DNA of 64,000 nt from Liquidambar formosana (Eukaryota > Streptophyta > Magnoliopsida > Saxifragales > Altingiaceae), in assembly GCA_039720395.1 (NCBI GenBank), contig CM077826.1:31678810-31742809 (forward strand), in the 5' to 3' direction. Below, one piece after another: positions 10,634 to 23,229 of this stretch; positions within the stretch are counted from its first letter, which is position 1; the number at the start of each line of letters is the position of its first letter. A program made the position numbers and the translations under genes. The notes beneath the pieces were generated by a model. That model saw nothing but the letters and a program-made list of their open reading frames with translations, was not told the origin of the DNA and did no database searches.

Positions 10634-12157
10634 TTAAACTCCACAGAATCTTTTAAGCACTTCACCAAAGAAACTACGCTCTTTACGCCGCTGAGTCAAA
10701 GTATCGCCAGATGATGTTTCAGGCAACGCTAGTTCCTCAGCCTCAGCCACCGTCTCTCGCACACCTGTGCGCAATGACTTGAGCTCGGCACTCAAACGAC
10801 CCTTCTCGGTCTGCAGTTCGGCACACTGACTCTCTAGAGACCATTGAGCGGACAACTAACTATGGTGAATGTTCTCATGACGCACCTGCTGGTTGGTAAG
10901 GAAATCTTTATATGATGGATTAACAGATAGGGACGCAGATGGTCCTGACAGCTCCAAGTTGGCTCCAAAGCTGTGTGACACCCAAGTCAGATAATCCCGA
11001 GTCGCATATTGGTTCCCGAAGGATCCCTCAACATCATACCCATAAGCTATGGGATAGTGGTTTTTCCCTTTCCACATCCTTATGGCCTCCCGAGTTCTCT
11101 TCTCAGAAGAAGGAGCAAAGTCGAAAAACCAGGACGAGATGTCAATAGCAGTTAGAATGCCCTGAACTTTACCGAACTGGCGAAGTATTCGGTGTGGGAG
11201 AAAAGCAGACATGCTATACAGCCCGACTAGTGGGACAAAGAACCCTGCATCACAGCTCCAGATGGTATCACACTGGCAACGCCAATTCATCTTGCACGCG
11301 ATCGCCTCAAAAGGGGGATCACTCAGAAACAACTCCCACTGGACCATGTCTAGGGAAGGCCGTGCCACAGTGCTGGCATACAGATGGTCGTGAATCAAAT
11401 CTTCTCGATGATAGTTACCCATAGGGATAGTTTGGAATTGAAACAAGTGCTCTAAAACCCATACCTGAAGAAAAGCAGCGCATCCCAGAAATGGACTACT
11501 ACCATCAACACTACAACAGTGCAGGGAGCGAATCATCTCGCTCAAGATCATCAGAATAATGGTCCTGTCCTTCTCCAGTTGATCCATGACAGTACTGACT
11601 TTACTATTGACGAGGCCTGGCTCGCATGCAAAGATAATTGATCTATACACTGCCAAAGCAAAGTCTCGAGGACGGTTCTGCCTCCAATTCTCCTCGTCAC
11701 GAGTGAATGCCGCTCCATGGTTCGCATACCCTACCGAGTGAGCGAAACGAATCAGAAGGAAGTGCAGAGAACACTCAGGGGTCGTCCCAGCACCCCTTAA
11801 TTTCAAAGACAGATGGTTTCGCCAAATCCCAAGCAGATCAGTCAAAGCATTCTTCCCTCCTCGACCAATGGGATCAATTAAGTCATCATGACTATGGGGT
11901 AACCCCATCAACCTCCCAAGTTCCTCCAGAGTGGGAACCATTTCGCAAGTGCCGAATCTAAAACAAGCATGCTCCCTATTCCAACAGCTAATCAGAGCTT
12001 CCATCAGTGGAATATGCACATCTACTTCTACCAATGAAACAAGATTTCCATAAATAAGGCGGATATGACTCACCTCTTCAGAAGAAAAGCTGTGTGCCCA
12101 CTTGTTCAAACTCTCGTGAGAGCAAGGGTAGAGTCGGGGAGCAGAAGCACCAGCCAT
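10634..12157 (-). pseudogene. DUF7745-type protein gene with in-frame TAG, antisense gene of a Tat-like element
   Basis: ATG at 12157 opens 433 codons to a TAG at 10856-10858. The same frame then continues 73 codons to 10634, giving a coiled-coil-like tail (SAQWSLESQCAELQTEKGRL, rich in E, L, K and R). The main part resembles the plant DUF7745 family (named from memory): LVEVDVHIPLMEALISCW, FRFGTCEMVPTLEELGRLMG, then IILMILSEMIRSL and WELFLSDPPFEAI. The TAG separates the domain from the tail, so the full product is interrupted. It lies downstream of the PMD gene on the same strand, antisense to the retroelement whose polypurine tract and LTR follow at 19.7 kb. Function unknown. Confidence 0.6.
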
Positions 12158-12725
12158 AGGGCCCCTAACTAGAGGAAATGAGAACTTTGGAAAGCTTTGG
12201 AGTTTTTGAGAGTGTTCTCTGTGTTTTTCTTTTAAATGGTATGAATACTGGACGATCCACCACTTCGGACTGTTTTATACAAAGAGAAACCCACTCACGC
12301 CTACCATGCCAGCATGAGTGGGCAAGTTGCCCACGCCTACATGGTAGGCGTGGATAGGTTGTCATGGTCCATGGGTCCGTTCGCTCCAACGACGCAACAG
12401 TTTCATCATATGATGTTCAACCTGCATGGCAAACAGAACCTGTGCACTTCCAAAAAGGACATGTCAACTCCTTTAAAGGCCCGCCCGGCCTCCCTCGATA
12501 ATCCAATCAGAACCACAATTGTAGCATGCAGCTCCAAAGCAAGGAAAAAAAATGACATGCAGTTACATAATTCCAGAATCACACTCAGAAGCAAATAGTT
12601 TATCAATACCAATGTTCAAACATCCAAAGGTTCAAGTAAATAGGGTGATAACATGTGTAAATGCGCTCATGCACTTAAATATATGTCCAAAAGTACATAG
12701 GAAGGGGGAAAAGAAGAAATCGGCC
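12158..12725. other. Spacer between the two antisense retroelement genes
   Basis: No gene supported. It contains two GC-rich hairpins, cacgcctaccatgccagc near 12297 and a related inverted form near 12331-12355, of the same kind found near 19310 and 21940. Confidence 0.5.
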
Positions 12726-15354
12726 TCAAGCACCCTCATCATCACTCTCAGTCTCCTCGGAGTCTCCCTCATCGCCTCTCACCTCCCCGGCATCCTCCTT
12801 AGCCTCAGCATCATCACTGCCATCACTGGTATCATCTCCATCAACTCCATCGGGCTCACCATCAGCATCAGGCTCTGCCTCCGCCATCGCCTTGTCGCCA
12901 CCAGTCCCCGGCTCCACCAATGCCGCCGCATCAATATCCTCTATGGCGCCAGGCACCGTAGTATCCTGAAAAGGAAAGAAAAGAGAAAGAAAAAGATTAA
13001 ATGAAGCAATAATGAGCCAGGAGGCTAAAACAAGGAGAAACTACAACGACAAGTGCAAACCTAAGTGTCCTCGGCAACTGGGGCAGAGTTCGAGACCGCC
13101 ACTATGTCAGCTACAGCCCCCGAACTCTCGCCACTGGCCCTCGCTAGAGCCTGCCTCAACTCCTGGAGCTCAGCCTCTACCTCTAATTGATGAAAGGACT
13201 TGATAAGCCACAGATAAAGAATAGCAAGAAAAGTGAAAAGGAAAAGAAGGAAACTCACATAGCGCTGCACATGGTAGGCACAGTCTCGTTCCAGGATATC
13301 GAGACGGCGAGTCATCGCCTCGTGCTCCGCCCGGTTCACTACAATTAGGTCCGAATGGGCCCCAAGCTGTTAAGACAGAAAAACAAGTTCAAAACCATCC
13401 AATAGAAGGAGCAAAGACATAATATAGAAAGAAAAAGAGTCACAGCAACTCACCAGCCAGTGGCGCAACACGTCGCCACCAAAAGACATGCCACCGATGG
13501 TAGAAATGGTCGGCATGATGAAACCGATGGACTGGGTAGCAAACTAGGCATAGTAGCCATTACTGGCCTCACCAAGATGCTGAGCCACATCCTCAATCAC
13601 CCCAGGGAAGGTGTCGAGACTCTCGAATCGTACCTCAGGAGGCGACAGCGGGATCCGAATCTCCCCGGTCAACTGACGGTGGGCCCGCTCACCCATGTAC
13701 ATCTCCCAGGTGTCCCAACCCCTAAGGGAAATACGATGCGACGATCGACCCCTCGCATCCACTACCTCGTCATGCCTAAAGTGCTCGCTGTCGAGGTAGG
13801 GTTGGAAAGTGGTCTGAGAAACAAAAACAGAGAAGTTAACAACTAATCGCAATGCATACAGTTCAACTATCTCAGAAATCAACAAACATAACTCACCGAG
13901 TCAATCGTAACGCACTTGAGTTGCAAGTGGGCCGTCAGGAAATCGATGAAGGCCACCTGGATGTCCTGGGCGTCAGGATCCCACCGCCGCCCGCAGGGAA
14001 GGCGTTAGTGATAGTCGTTGAGGGACGGAAGGGAGGAATATGCTCAAAAGCCCACATCTGTATCAAAAACAGAATGTGCATCAGAACCACTGAGGAAACA
14101 AGAAATAAACATAAGCATGAACAGAACTGAAAGGGAAATAACTTCAAAGGAATAGAAAAGCACCTGAAGAAACGGGTAAAAACCTGAGAACGAGCCAACT
14201 GTACCTGCGGACTTCTTCTGCATACCTTCCAAGAAGGCAGCAAAAGTGGCAAATCCCCAATCATAAGTCCCCAGCCTCTCTCTGTGCTCAGTTAACATCG
14301 CGAAGTCATAGGCAATAGTGGACATGCTGTCAGAAAAGAAGCATCTGGCAACGAAATAGACAAACAAGTGATGGAACATGAGCTCGTTCCGGTTGCCGAA
14401 ATCTGCAGCAAATTCCTCGCACTTGTTTCCGCCAGTCCGCAGATCGCTCAGCCTAATACGGGACTTCTAAGTACCCGTGGGATCGATCTCCAACAACCAA
14501 GCCACCTCCACCAACTCTACCTTCCGCCTGGGAAGAGGAGCCCTACCAAACCAAATCCCCGTGATCATCGTCCAGTCCAACGGGGTCGGTGTTAGCTCAA
14601 ATTGCAGCAGATGGAGAGAATTGGTGTTAGGAAACCACCTCTCACCCAAAGCCTGGATAAATGAATGCCTCATTCTAAAGGGGTCCATAGTCATAAAGGC
14701 TCCAAAGCCCGCCTCCGCCAGCCAGCCTCGCAAGGTTGCGTTGGCCTTCTTTGCCAACAGGATCGCTGTGTGCCAAGCACCCCTGAAAATGAGGTTCTGC
14801 CCAATCGGACTCTGTTAAGATTCAAAAGAAAACAAGAAAAGAAATTTGTCAAGACATATGAAAAGAAATGAACAGTAAAGCAAACAAGAATGAATGGAAG
14901 AAAAGAAAACGGAAAAGCAAACAAAGTCACTCACCGTCCCAATGTGGGCATACATCGAGGGATGGTCTGACAAACCCCCCAACAGCTCGGTATCAGCTAC
15001 CTGAGCTCTCTCCTCAGTAGTGGGCTCTCTATGAGCAGCCCCACTAGCAATAGTAGGCAACCGTCGCCTATGGCGCCTACCCCTAGGCACATCTTGGCCT
15101 TCCATGATCCAAGGCAGGTCCTCCTCATCAAGGCCCATATCAGCGGCCTCTTTCTCGGGCACAGCGCCCTCAGCTTCAACCTCAGGCTCTCCACCTCGAG
15201 CCTCTGCCTCAGCACAGGCCACCGCTGCAGCCTCGTCAATCACTATACCACTCCCCTGTCGCCGCTTGCTTTGGTAGGGAGCCTCACTAGAAGGGTGGTG
15301 CCAGGGTGGACTACGTCTAGGATCGTCTCCACCAGCTCCTCCAACAGAAGCCAT
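12726..15354 (-). pseudogene. Plant mobile domain (PMD) gene, seven exons, decayed
   Basis: Minus-strand exons inferred from frame and GT-AG signals: 15354-14935, 14811-14164, 14057-13897, 13813-13454, 13366-13259, 13190-13061 and 12965-12726. Exon 1 gives a Ser/Pro/Arg/Glu-rich N-terminus with NLS-like basic runs. Exon 2 carries the aminotransferase-like plant mobile domain: RMRHSFIQALGERWFPNTNS, LTPTPLDWTMITGIWFG, and later YDWGFATFAAFLEGM. Later exons give WDPDAQDIQVAFIDF, a coiled coil, and an acidic Asp/Glu/Ser tail ending at 12726. Lesions: in-frame TAG at 14467-14469 and 13544-13546, a probable third at the end of exon 6 (13061-13063), and a frameshift in exon 3 near 13980-14000. PMD proteins include the MAIL1/MAIN silencing factors and many transposon-borne relatives; the setting here points to the transposon-borne kind. 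Confidence 0.7.
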
Positions 15355-15609
15355 GTATCTGCAAAAACAATATCATGGAATTCAAAGCATCAGATCATAA
15401 GCAACGACAAATTAAAGCAAAGCTGAGGAAAGGAAAAAAGCTACAAAGTAGGTAAGTATATGCACAGACATATCATAAAGCATGTTAGAGCATGTAATAG
15501 ATAGATAAGTGGTAGAAAGAATAAAGCAAAGACAGAAAAGAAAGAGGAACCATAAACAAACATGTCATAAGACTTTAAATCACGATCACAAAAAGGTATT
15601 GATATGTTT
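15355..15609. other. Leader region of the PMD gene
   Basis: A-rich DNA upstream (minus sense) of the PMD start codon; nothing else supported. Confidence 0.4.
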
Positions 15610-16230
15610 TGTGTGTTTTCATCCCGTGAACCATTCGCTTCCTATCTCAACTCATGAGAGTCATTCCATGCTTACATAGCTTGTTCACACCCTCGTTTGA
15701 TTCACGCGAATCATTCGCTTTCTATCTCGACTCACGAGAGTCGTTCCAAGCTTACATAGTTTGTTCACACCCTCGTTTGGCTCACGCGAACTATCCGCAT
15801 CCTATCTCAACTCATGAGAGTCATCCTAAGCTTGCTTAAAGCTTTCCTACATCCTGTTTGGTTCCCGCGAACCATGCACTTCCTATCTCGACTCACGAGA
15901 GTCATTTGAAGCTTATATAGCTTGTTCACACCTCCCGTTGGGTTCCCGCGAACTATTCGCTTCCTATCTCGACTCATGAGAGTCGTTCCAAGCTTACTTA
16001 AGCTTTCCTGCACTCTTAAGTGGTTCACGTGAACCATTTATAGTCATGCCAAGCTTACCTAAGCTTTTCTGCAACCCTAGGTGGTTTACGTGAACCATCT
16101 ATAGTCGTTTCAAGCTTACCTAAGCTCTTTACGCCCCTAAGTGGTTCATATGAACCATTTCCTCCTATTCTGGCTCATGAGAGCCGACTTAAACTCACTC
16201 AAAGCTTTCTGCATCTCTGTATGATTTGCG
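15610..16230. repeat. Tandem array, ~81-bp unit
   Basis: Units are marked by gaaccattcgcttcctatct-like segments at about 15628, 15708, 15788, 15870, 15950 and 16030, each followed by gactcatgagagtcrtt and aagcttacatagctt. Later units are shorter and more degenerate. The segment actcatgagagt is palindromic. It lies in the untranslated part of the Tat-like element. Confidence 0.75.
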
Positions 16231-16250
16231 TAAACCTTTTTTATTCCCTA

Positions 16251-16520
16251 CCAAACCCTTCTCTCCACTTCCGAGAGTCGATGAGTGACAAAGTTCACTC
16301 CTAAACCCTTCTCTCCACTTCCGAGAGTCGATGAGTGACAAAGTTCGCTCCTAAACCCTTCTCTCCACTTCCGAAAGTCGATGAGTGACAAAGTTTGCTC
16401 CTAAACCCTTCTCTCCACTTCCGAGAGTTGATGAACAACACAGTTCGCTCCCAAACCCTTCTCTCCACTTCTGAGAGTCGATGAACGACATAGTTCGCTC
16501 CCAAACTCCATTCCTCAACC
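16251..16520. repeat. Tandem array, 50-bp unit
   Basis: Copies of ctctccacttccgagagtcg start at 16261, 16311, 16361, 16411 and 16461, each followed by atgagtgacaaagttcgctc or a close variant, and a degenerate sixth near 16511. The spacing is exactly 50 bp for the five good copies. Confidence 0.88.
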
Positions 16521-19500
16521 TAAAGAATCGCTGAGCGACCTAGCTCACTCCATAACACCTACCTCGGCTCATGAGAGCCATTTTCGGCCCACGGGGGCTT
16601 TTCTATAATTCTAGGAAGGTTCACAGGAACCATTTACACTCTTAAAGCAATTGCACTCTTGCAATAACCTTTCACAAACTCAGATGGTTCGCAGGAGTCA
16701 TTCACAAATACATCTCAACTCGTGGGGGTCATCGCAAGCTGGCATAGCCTGGCTACGACCCTATCTCAACCTTTGAGGGCCGCTACGGGCTCACGCGAGT
16801 TCTTTATGCCCTATCTTGACCCCCGAGGGTCACCACAAGCCAATATTGGCATCCCAAGCTCTATTCCAAGTCCGCAAGGCTAACTCAAACCCCAGTTGAG
16901 TTCCTAACATCCTAGACAGCTTCACAAATGCTGAGTAAGGGTGTATAAAACTCACCTTGGCCCCGTACCTATCCCGTGAGACTAGTTCAAGCTACTGGTA
17001 GCTTCCTAAGGGTCTAATTGACTCATTTAGGCTAGTCTCGACTCCATATACTCGTCTCGAACTCATAGTGCGTCCAAGGATGCGCGTAAGAACCAAGCTA
17101 AGTCCCACTTTCATTGAAGTGGAGGTCATTGTACCATTTCCTATCCTAAACTCAACTCCCAAACTCACCGCACGTTTCAAATATAATCCATCGACTATTC
17201 TCCAAATAAAATAGACTCAAAGACGACATCAAACAACCCACGGGCACCCGAAACACTTGCCCACTTCCCACGAGTAAAATGCAACTCAATCTCAAAAACA
17301 CAACACACATGAACCACCCTTAAACCAAATCCCAGTGGAGAAAGGCGTCGCATGGGCTGCTCAAGGGTCCTAGACCCGTTTCCCAAAGGTACCTGTCCAT
17401 TAATACCTCAAATTCATCGCAAAATACAACCAAGTCGGTGTGCCTAGCATCTTGCATCCCCAGTGGAACCAAACAGCCACTTAACCCTACCTGCAAGCTA
17501 CAGGCCACCCATCCACAGTAAAGGCAACAATGCCGACTCACAAAGACCTAAGCTACCTCACGTGAGGATAGCTACACCAACCAGCCCAGCGGACAACAAA
17601 CCCACGCAATAGAATCGCCCATTGACGCCCATAAAATAACCTAACTCACCAAACTAATCCCCAGTGGAGTGAAGTGGCTTACCCAACCAAAAAAGCCCAA
17701 TATCCACGCTCACAAAACAAAAACCAAAAAAAAAAAAAAAAAAAAACATCCCTCGGCGAATGCAATTTCAACAAAAACAACAAAAAACAAACAACAACGC
17801 AATGAAATCGAAAAAAAAACCAACCTCATTCCAACACAAAAGAAAACCCAAAACCCCATGAGCTTGATCCCCAGTGGAATACAAGCAAACCACCATCCTA
17901 CCCCAAACAAACCCGATACTCACCCCTCACACAAGTTGAGTGAAATATGCGCGCACACACAACGCCCTCCATACGCATTATCCCATACATGAACCAACCC
18001 TTGTGTCCACTTCAAAGGCCTCGCCAAAGCCAATGCCTACATTGCCTGATGCAAATAAACCAACCATTTTGTCCACAACAAGTACATTCCAAAAATATTA
18101 ACAGAAATGGACAAAACACCGCTGTCCTAACCCAAAACCCATTCGAACCCAAACCTAGGTGCTTACCTAGTAGCCCAACACCTTTAAAGCTGTCCAAGAA
18201 CATTCAAGCCATGCCTAAAGCAATTGAAAGGCATCCAAGGGTCGAAAATGACCATAACAATGGGCAAAGGGCAACTCCCTACTGAAAACAAACCTAAACC
18301 CGCACCCTAGGTACACACCTAGCCTTCCTACCTTTTCTAAACCTGTCCAAACACTCAAACAAACCCAGACGCAGCCAAAACCCGGCCCAAGACCAACTGG
18401 CAGTCCAAGCAACGGCCAAGCCTCGCCGAAACCTCCCAATACCCCATCAAACCATAAAACCTAAGACACTATGCCTACTGCCCATAAACCCAAACCTGCC
18501 AGAAAGCACCCAAAGCAATTCTAAAAACACCAAAAAACCAACCAATAACAAACCAAAGCCGGACAAAAGGGAAAACATACAACCACACCAATTTAAACCC
18601 ATTTCAACACAAAATCCCCAACAAAGATAAATCAACATTCATTCCAAAAAGCTGTGATCTATTCATATGCATCCAAACAGGTTTCAGGAACAAAGCCAAG
18701 AAAAAAATGAACACAAAACTCATGATAAAACACCAAAAATGAATCCAAACTCACACCCATTTTCAAAAACTCATACCCACAGTATACACACAAGGCTGAA
18801 TTCAACTCAAAATGCCATAACAAATATTCAAACAAGCTCCAAAAGCAATGGCAAATACATACAAACACAGCAAAGCACCATCAAAAACCAAATCACCACC
18901 AAAAACCCATTCAAACCCACGAAGAAAAAACCCCATTGTCAAAACAATCCACGTTCCAAAAACCCTAGCAAGGCTACCCCCATGCATTCCATAGGTTTCC
19001 AAGCCTAAAACTAAACTAAAAACACAGAAATCGTCCATAAATACAAAAGAAAATTGTAGAGAATTAAAACTTCAACTTACCGAAGTCGAATGCGAAAAAC
19101 CCCAAAAACCCTGGTCAAATCCTCCAAAAATCCTTCGAGATCACGAACACCAATCCCAAATACCATTTGGAAGCCTCCCACGATAATTCTCAGTGCTTAG
19201 CAAGCGAGAAAATGCGAGAATATATTGGAAAATATGGTGCAATGGCTTCCCAACTAGTGCAACGCTTCAGCTTTGAAACATGACAGTTTACACTTGTTTG
19301 GTAGGCGTGAACCCACGCCTGGCATGCCAGCGTGATGTTTAATGAGAATCCCAAAATGCCAATTTTGCCCCCGCTTCCTATAAACGCTTGTCATAGCCCC
19401 TCAAGGCGTGCCAAGCCGTGTTTAGGCCCACTCATCTTTGTCTAGCGGTCCGCAAAGACCCTAAACTACGAGTCAGTCCGCAAAGACGCTAAACTATGAA

Positions 19501-19686
19501 AAGGTCCACAAAGACCATAAACTAAGAAAATGACCAAATTGCTCCTGTTCAATCTAAGTACGCACTCAGGCCCTTTGTGGCGCGCCAAGCTGCGCTAGGC
19601 CTAACCTCGCGCTTAGCATCATCCGGCGTTGTCCTGACAAAACGTGTCATACAGTCTTTATCAGGATTCTCCCAAGGAGAACCTGA
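16521..19686. other. Repeat-rich untranslated DNA of the Tat-like element
   Basis: No convincing gene. Open frames here come from strong AC bias (17.6-19.0 kb). The motif ccccagtgga recurs near 17330, 17458, 17660 and 17870. Degenerate goods of the two upstream arrays continue to about 17100. A GC-rich hairpin (cacgcctggcatgccagcgtg) lies near 19313-19335. Confidence 0.5.
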
Positions 19687-19700
19687 CAAAGAGGGGCAGC
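19687..19700 (+). other. Polypurine tract
   Basis: The sequence caaagaggggcagc abuts the LTR start tgtagacaccc, the usual plus-strand priming site of an LTR retrotransposon. It fixes the element as plus-sense although its captured genes are on the minus strand. Confidence 0.75.
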
Positions 19701-22700
19701 TGTAGACACCCAAATTTTACCGGGCCGCCTCCGGACAAAATCCGTCAACCAGTCAACAGTACAATTAAGTCGGAGATGTTCCATACCTAAATTTGTTTGC
19801 CTTGTCCTACCCACCAGGGCAAAGCCTCTCCCCAATTCAACCCTCGGCAACTGAAGCCCAAGGGCCAGGAACGGGCACGATGCCCAAAAACCCTGAATCG
19901 AACCCCTAAATCGGCACTAGGTGGTTTGATCTCCAATAATCTTTGATCCAACGGCCAATTCCACAGTAGAATCTTCAATTCAACATCTCTAGAGCGGTCT
20001 AGGATCATTTAATTGAGGATCAGAGAGCACAAACTCTCTGATCCCCAATTTTCCCTGAATCGAATCCCTAAATCGGTACTAGGTGGTTCGATTTCTAACA
20101 ATCCTCGATCCGACGGCCAATTCAACTGTAGGATCTTCAATTCAACATCCCTAGAGCGGTCTAGGATCATTTAATTGAGGATCAGAGGGCACAAACCCTC
20201 CGATCCCCAATTTCCCTGAATCGAACCCCTAAATTGGTACTAGGTGATTCGATCTTCGATAATCTTCGATCCTACAGTCAATTCCACCATAAGATCTTCA
20301 ATTCAACATCCCCAGAGAGGTCTAGGATCATTTAATTGAGGATCAGGGGGCACAAACCCTCTGATCCCCAATTTACCCTAAATCGAATCCCTAAATCGGC
20401 ACTAGGTGGTTCGATCTCCAACAATCCTCGATCCGAAAACCAATTCAACCATAGGATCTTCAATTCAACATCCCTAGAGCGGTCTAAGATCATTTAATTG
20501 AGGATCAGAGAGCACATACCCTCCGATCCCTAATTTCCCCTAAATCGGTACTAGGAGATTCGATCCCCAACAATCTTCGATCCCACGGTCAATTCCACCG
20601 TAGGATCTTCAATTCAACATCCCTAGAGCAGTCTAGGATCATTTAATTGAGGATCAGAGGGCACAAACCCTTCGATCCCCAATTTACCCCAAATCGAACC
20701 CTTAAATCGGTACTAGGTAGTTCGATCTCTTACAATCTTTGATCTCACGGTCAATTCCACCATAGGGTCTTCAATTCAACATCCCTATAGTGGTCTAGGA
20801 TCATTTAATTGAGGATCAGAGGGCACAAACCCTTCGATCCCCAATATCCCCTGAATCAAACCCCTAAATCGGTACTAGGTGGTTCAATCTCCAACAATCC
20901 TCGATCCGACGGCCAATTCAACCGTAGGATCTTCAATTCAACATCCCTAGAGCGGGTCTAGGATTACTTAATTGAGGATCAAAGGGCACAACCCCTCCGA
21001 TGCCCAATTTACCCCAAATCGAACCCCTAAATGGGCACTAGGTGGTTCAATCTCCAATAATCCTTGATCCCACTGTCAATTCCACCATAGGATCTTCAAT
21101 TCAACATCCCTAGAGTGGTCTAGGATCATTTAACTGAGGATCAGAGAGCAAAAACCCTCCGATCCCCAATTCACCCCAAATTGAACCCCTAATTCAGCAC
21201 TAGGTGGTTCAATTCCTAACAATCTTTGATCCGATGGTCAATTCAACCATAGGATCTTTAATTCAATATCCCTAGAGTAGTCTAGGACCATTTGATTGGG
21301 AATCAGAAGGCACGAGCCCTCCGATCCCCAAATCACCCAAAACCGAACCCCTAATGCAACTTTAGGTGGTTCAATTCCTCACAATTTCTCATCTAATGGT
21401 CAAACCAACCATTGGATCTTCAATTCAACCCCTCAAGATCAATACAGGACCATTTGATCGAAGATCGGGTCTCGTTCGGCTCACGATCAACAAAACCCTA
21501 ATTGTAGAGCCCTACAAGCATCACGCTCACATCCGGGCCATTTAATCCCACCTTAGAGAGTGCACACTCCACTCTCTAGTCCCAAACCAAGTTTAGGGAC
21601 CCAAAGTTTCAATCCTCATTCAAGATCAATGGTCGGATTTCACCCGATCGTCGATCGAACGCGATCGTGCAATCGTACGGCCCTAGAGTAGGGCGGACCA
21701 CCACCATAGGCCCACCTCAGCGGCCCCACGCTTTCTAGAAGGGCACACTGTCCAAAAAACACAAATTCCCATGTGATGATGAGAAATCCTTACAAAAGTG
21801 GGATAAGTGTGCCCACGCTGGCTAAACCAACGTGGGGAGATCTTGTATTTAGCTCTATAGTATCCTGCAACCCCCTAGAGCCGAAATCTAATTGCCTGAT
21901 GGGACATGAGTCCACACTGGCCAGGCCAGCGTTACCCACGCCTGCCATGCCAGCGTGGGTAAGGCAGCATGCCCTTTTGCCACTTTTGGACCATTTTACC
22001 CTCATCAAATGAGGTAATTCCTTCATCAAACAAAGCCTAAATGCCCTCCACGTCCCATGTGACCAAAATGCCCTTCCAAATGACCATTTTACCCCTAAAA
22101 GTCCATGTTTTCCTATAAATAGCCCACATTTCATCCATTAAAAAGAGCCCAAGCCAAGCTAACCCTCAAATCCTCTAATCCCTAACCCAAGTTCATCTTT
22201 CCCACATACAATTAGGAAGCCCTAATCCATCCCATCTTTACACCAAGAATTCCCAACCTATACACAAACCATTCCATAAAAAAAAACCATCCTAAACACC
22301 AACCCAATTCCATCCATCACAAAAAGAAACCTACCACACATCCTCTCAAAAACCCTTTCACACAAATTTAGGAGCTGTTCTTGAAGGAAAATCCAAGGAT
22401 TGAACCATCCAAGTTACATTTGGATAGCATAAAAGAGATACAAATTCTGCTGCTGTTTTACTACGGAAAGACTGTCAATTTCGTGTCTGGTGAGTGTCAA
22501 TTTCACGTCTGCTGACTGGTCATTTCACTATTACCACATTTTCCTTCCCTATTTCACTCCACCACCTTTCAAGCACACTTGGAACCATCAAAGGAGTATC
22601 TCAAAGAGGGATTTCTGACTTAGGAGAGGAGCACTCAAGCTCAACCTGTTCAAAGCTAAAGTGAAATCACCTACACTAGGTGAGCTTCCCTTTTAAATTT

Positions 22701-23000
22701 CATTCCCAAGCTTTTTAGTTTAATTTCCTATCAAGCTTATCATTATTTCTTGCAGCCACAACATGTGATTGTCGCCTTTCTTGCCTTTGCCCGGGTACGT
22801 ACACGGGCCTCCTAACACGTGTCGTGGAGGGATCAAAGTCCTGTATGGTGGGTTAAAGGCAAGAAGACCCTAAACCACCCTTTGCATGCACAACCATTCC
22901 AATAGGTTGCTAGCACCCACTTTCGTTTTCTTTTATTGCATGTGAGCTTGCATATATGATATGTGAAATGGAAATTTAATCATGTCAAGAGGTTGAGATG
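19701..23000 (+). repeat. 3' LTR of the Tat-like element
   Basis: Starts tgtagacaccc after the polypurine tract. It holds a 163-bp tandem array (19.9-21.45 kb), then GC-rich hairpins, then a TATA-like tataaatag near 22115, expected at the U3/R boundary. The 3' limit is uncertain; LTRs of several kb are usual in this lineage. Confidence 0.6.
19890..21450. repeat. Tandem array, ~163-bp unit, about 9-10 copies, inside the LTR
   Basis: The marker ctagagcggtctaggatcat or a near variant recurs at about 19988, 20151, 20314, 20475, 20625, 20790, 20948, 21112 and 21272. Each unit also has aatcggtactaggtggttcg and gatcttcaattcaacatc. Units diverge progressively toward the right end. Confidence 0.88.
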
Positions 23001-23229
23001 ATGTTTAAACAAAATCAAATTTGGCAAGGTTAGGTTCATGCATGCATGCATATTGTTTATACTAACCTTTCTTGTTTTCTTGTTGGTAATCATAATCAAC
23101 TTGAACATAAAATAACCCCCTTTTGCTACGGAGCTTATTGGACTTAATTGAATATCCCCATGCTTGGATAAATGGACAAATATAAGGACTTGGACAAACC
23201 CAATTCAAAATGGTTGCTAACTTCTAACT

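Larger units (their letters stand above)
10060..23000 (+). mobile_element. 3' part of a large Tat/Ogre-like Ty3/gypsy LTR retrotransposon
   Basis: A polypurine tract (caaagaggggcagc, 19687-19700) is followed directly by an LTR start (tgtagacaccc, 19701) on the plus strand. Upstream of it lie two antisense genes (PMD and DUF7745) and long AC-rich, repeat-rich untranslated DNA. Extra genes, often antisense, between pol and the 3' LTR are a known trait of the Tat lineage. No gag, pol or 5' LTR is visible, so the element is 5'-truncated. The right limit is approximate because the LTR end was not identified. Confidence 0.6.

Noticed and set aside
16251..16520. Regularly spaced repeats as a possible CRISPR array
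   Set aside because: The 50-bp units are contiguous tandem repeats with no unique spacers, in a plant nuclear context.
17669..19008. Several open frames on both strands rich in Asn, Thr, Pro and Lys
   Set aside because: They follow the AC-rich base composition, overlap each other and have no recognisable domains.
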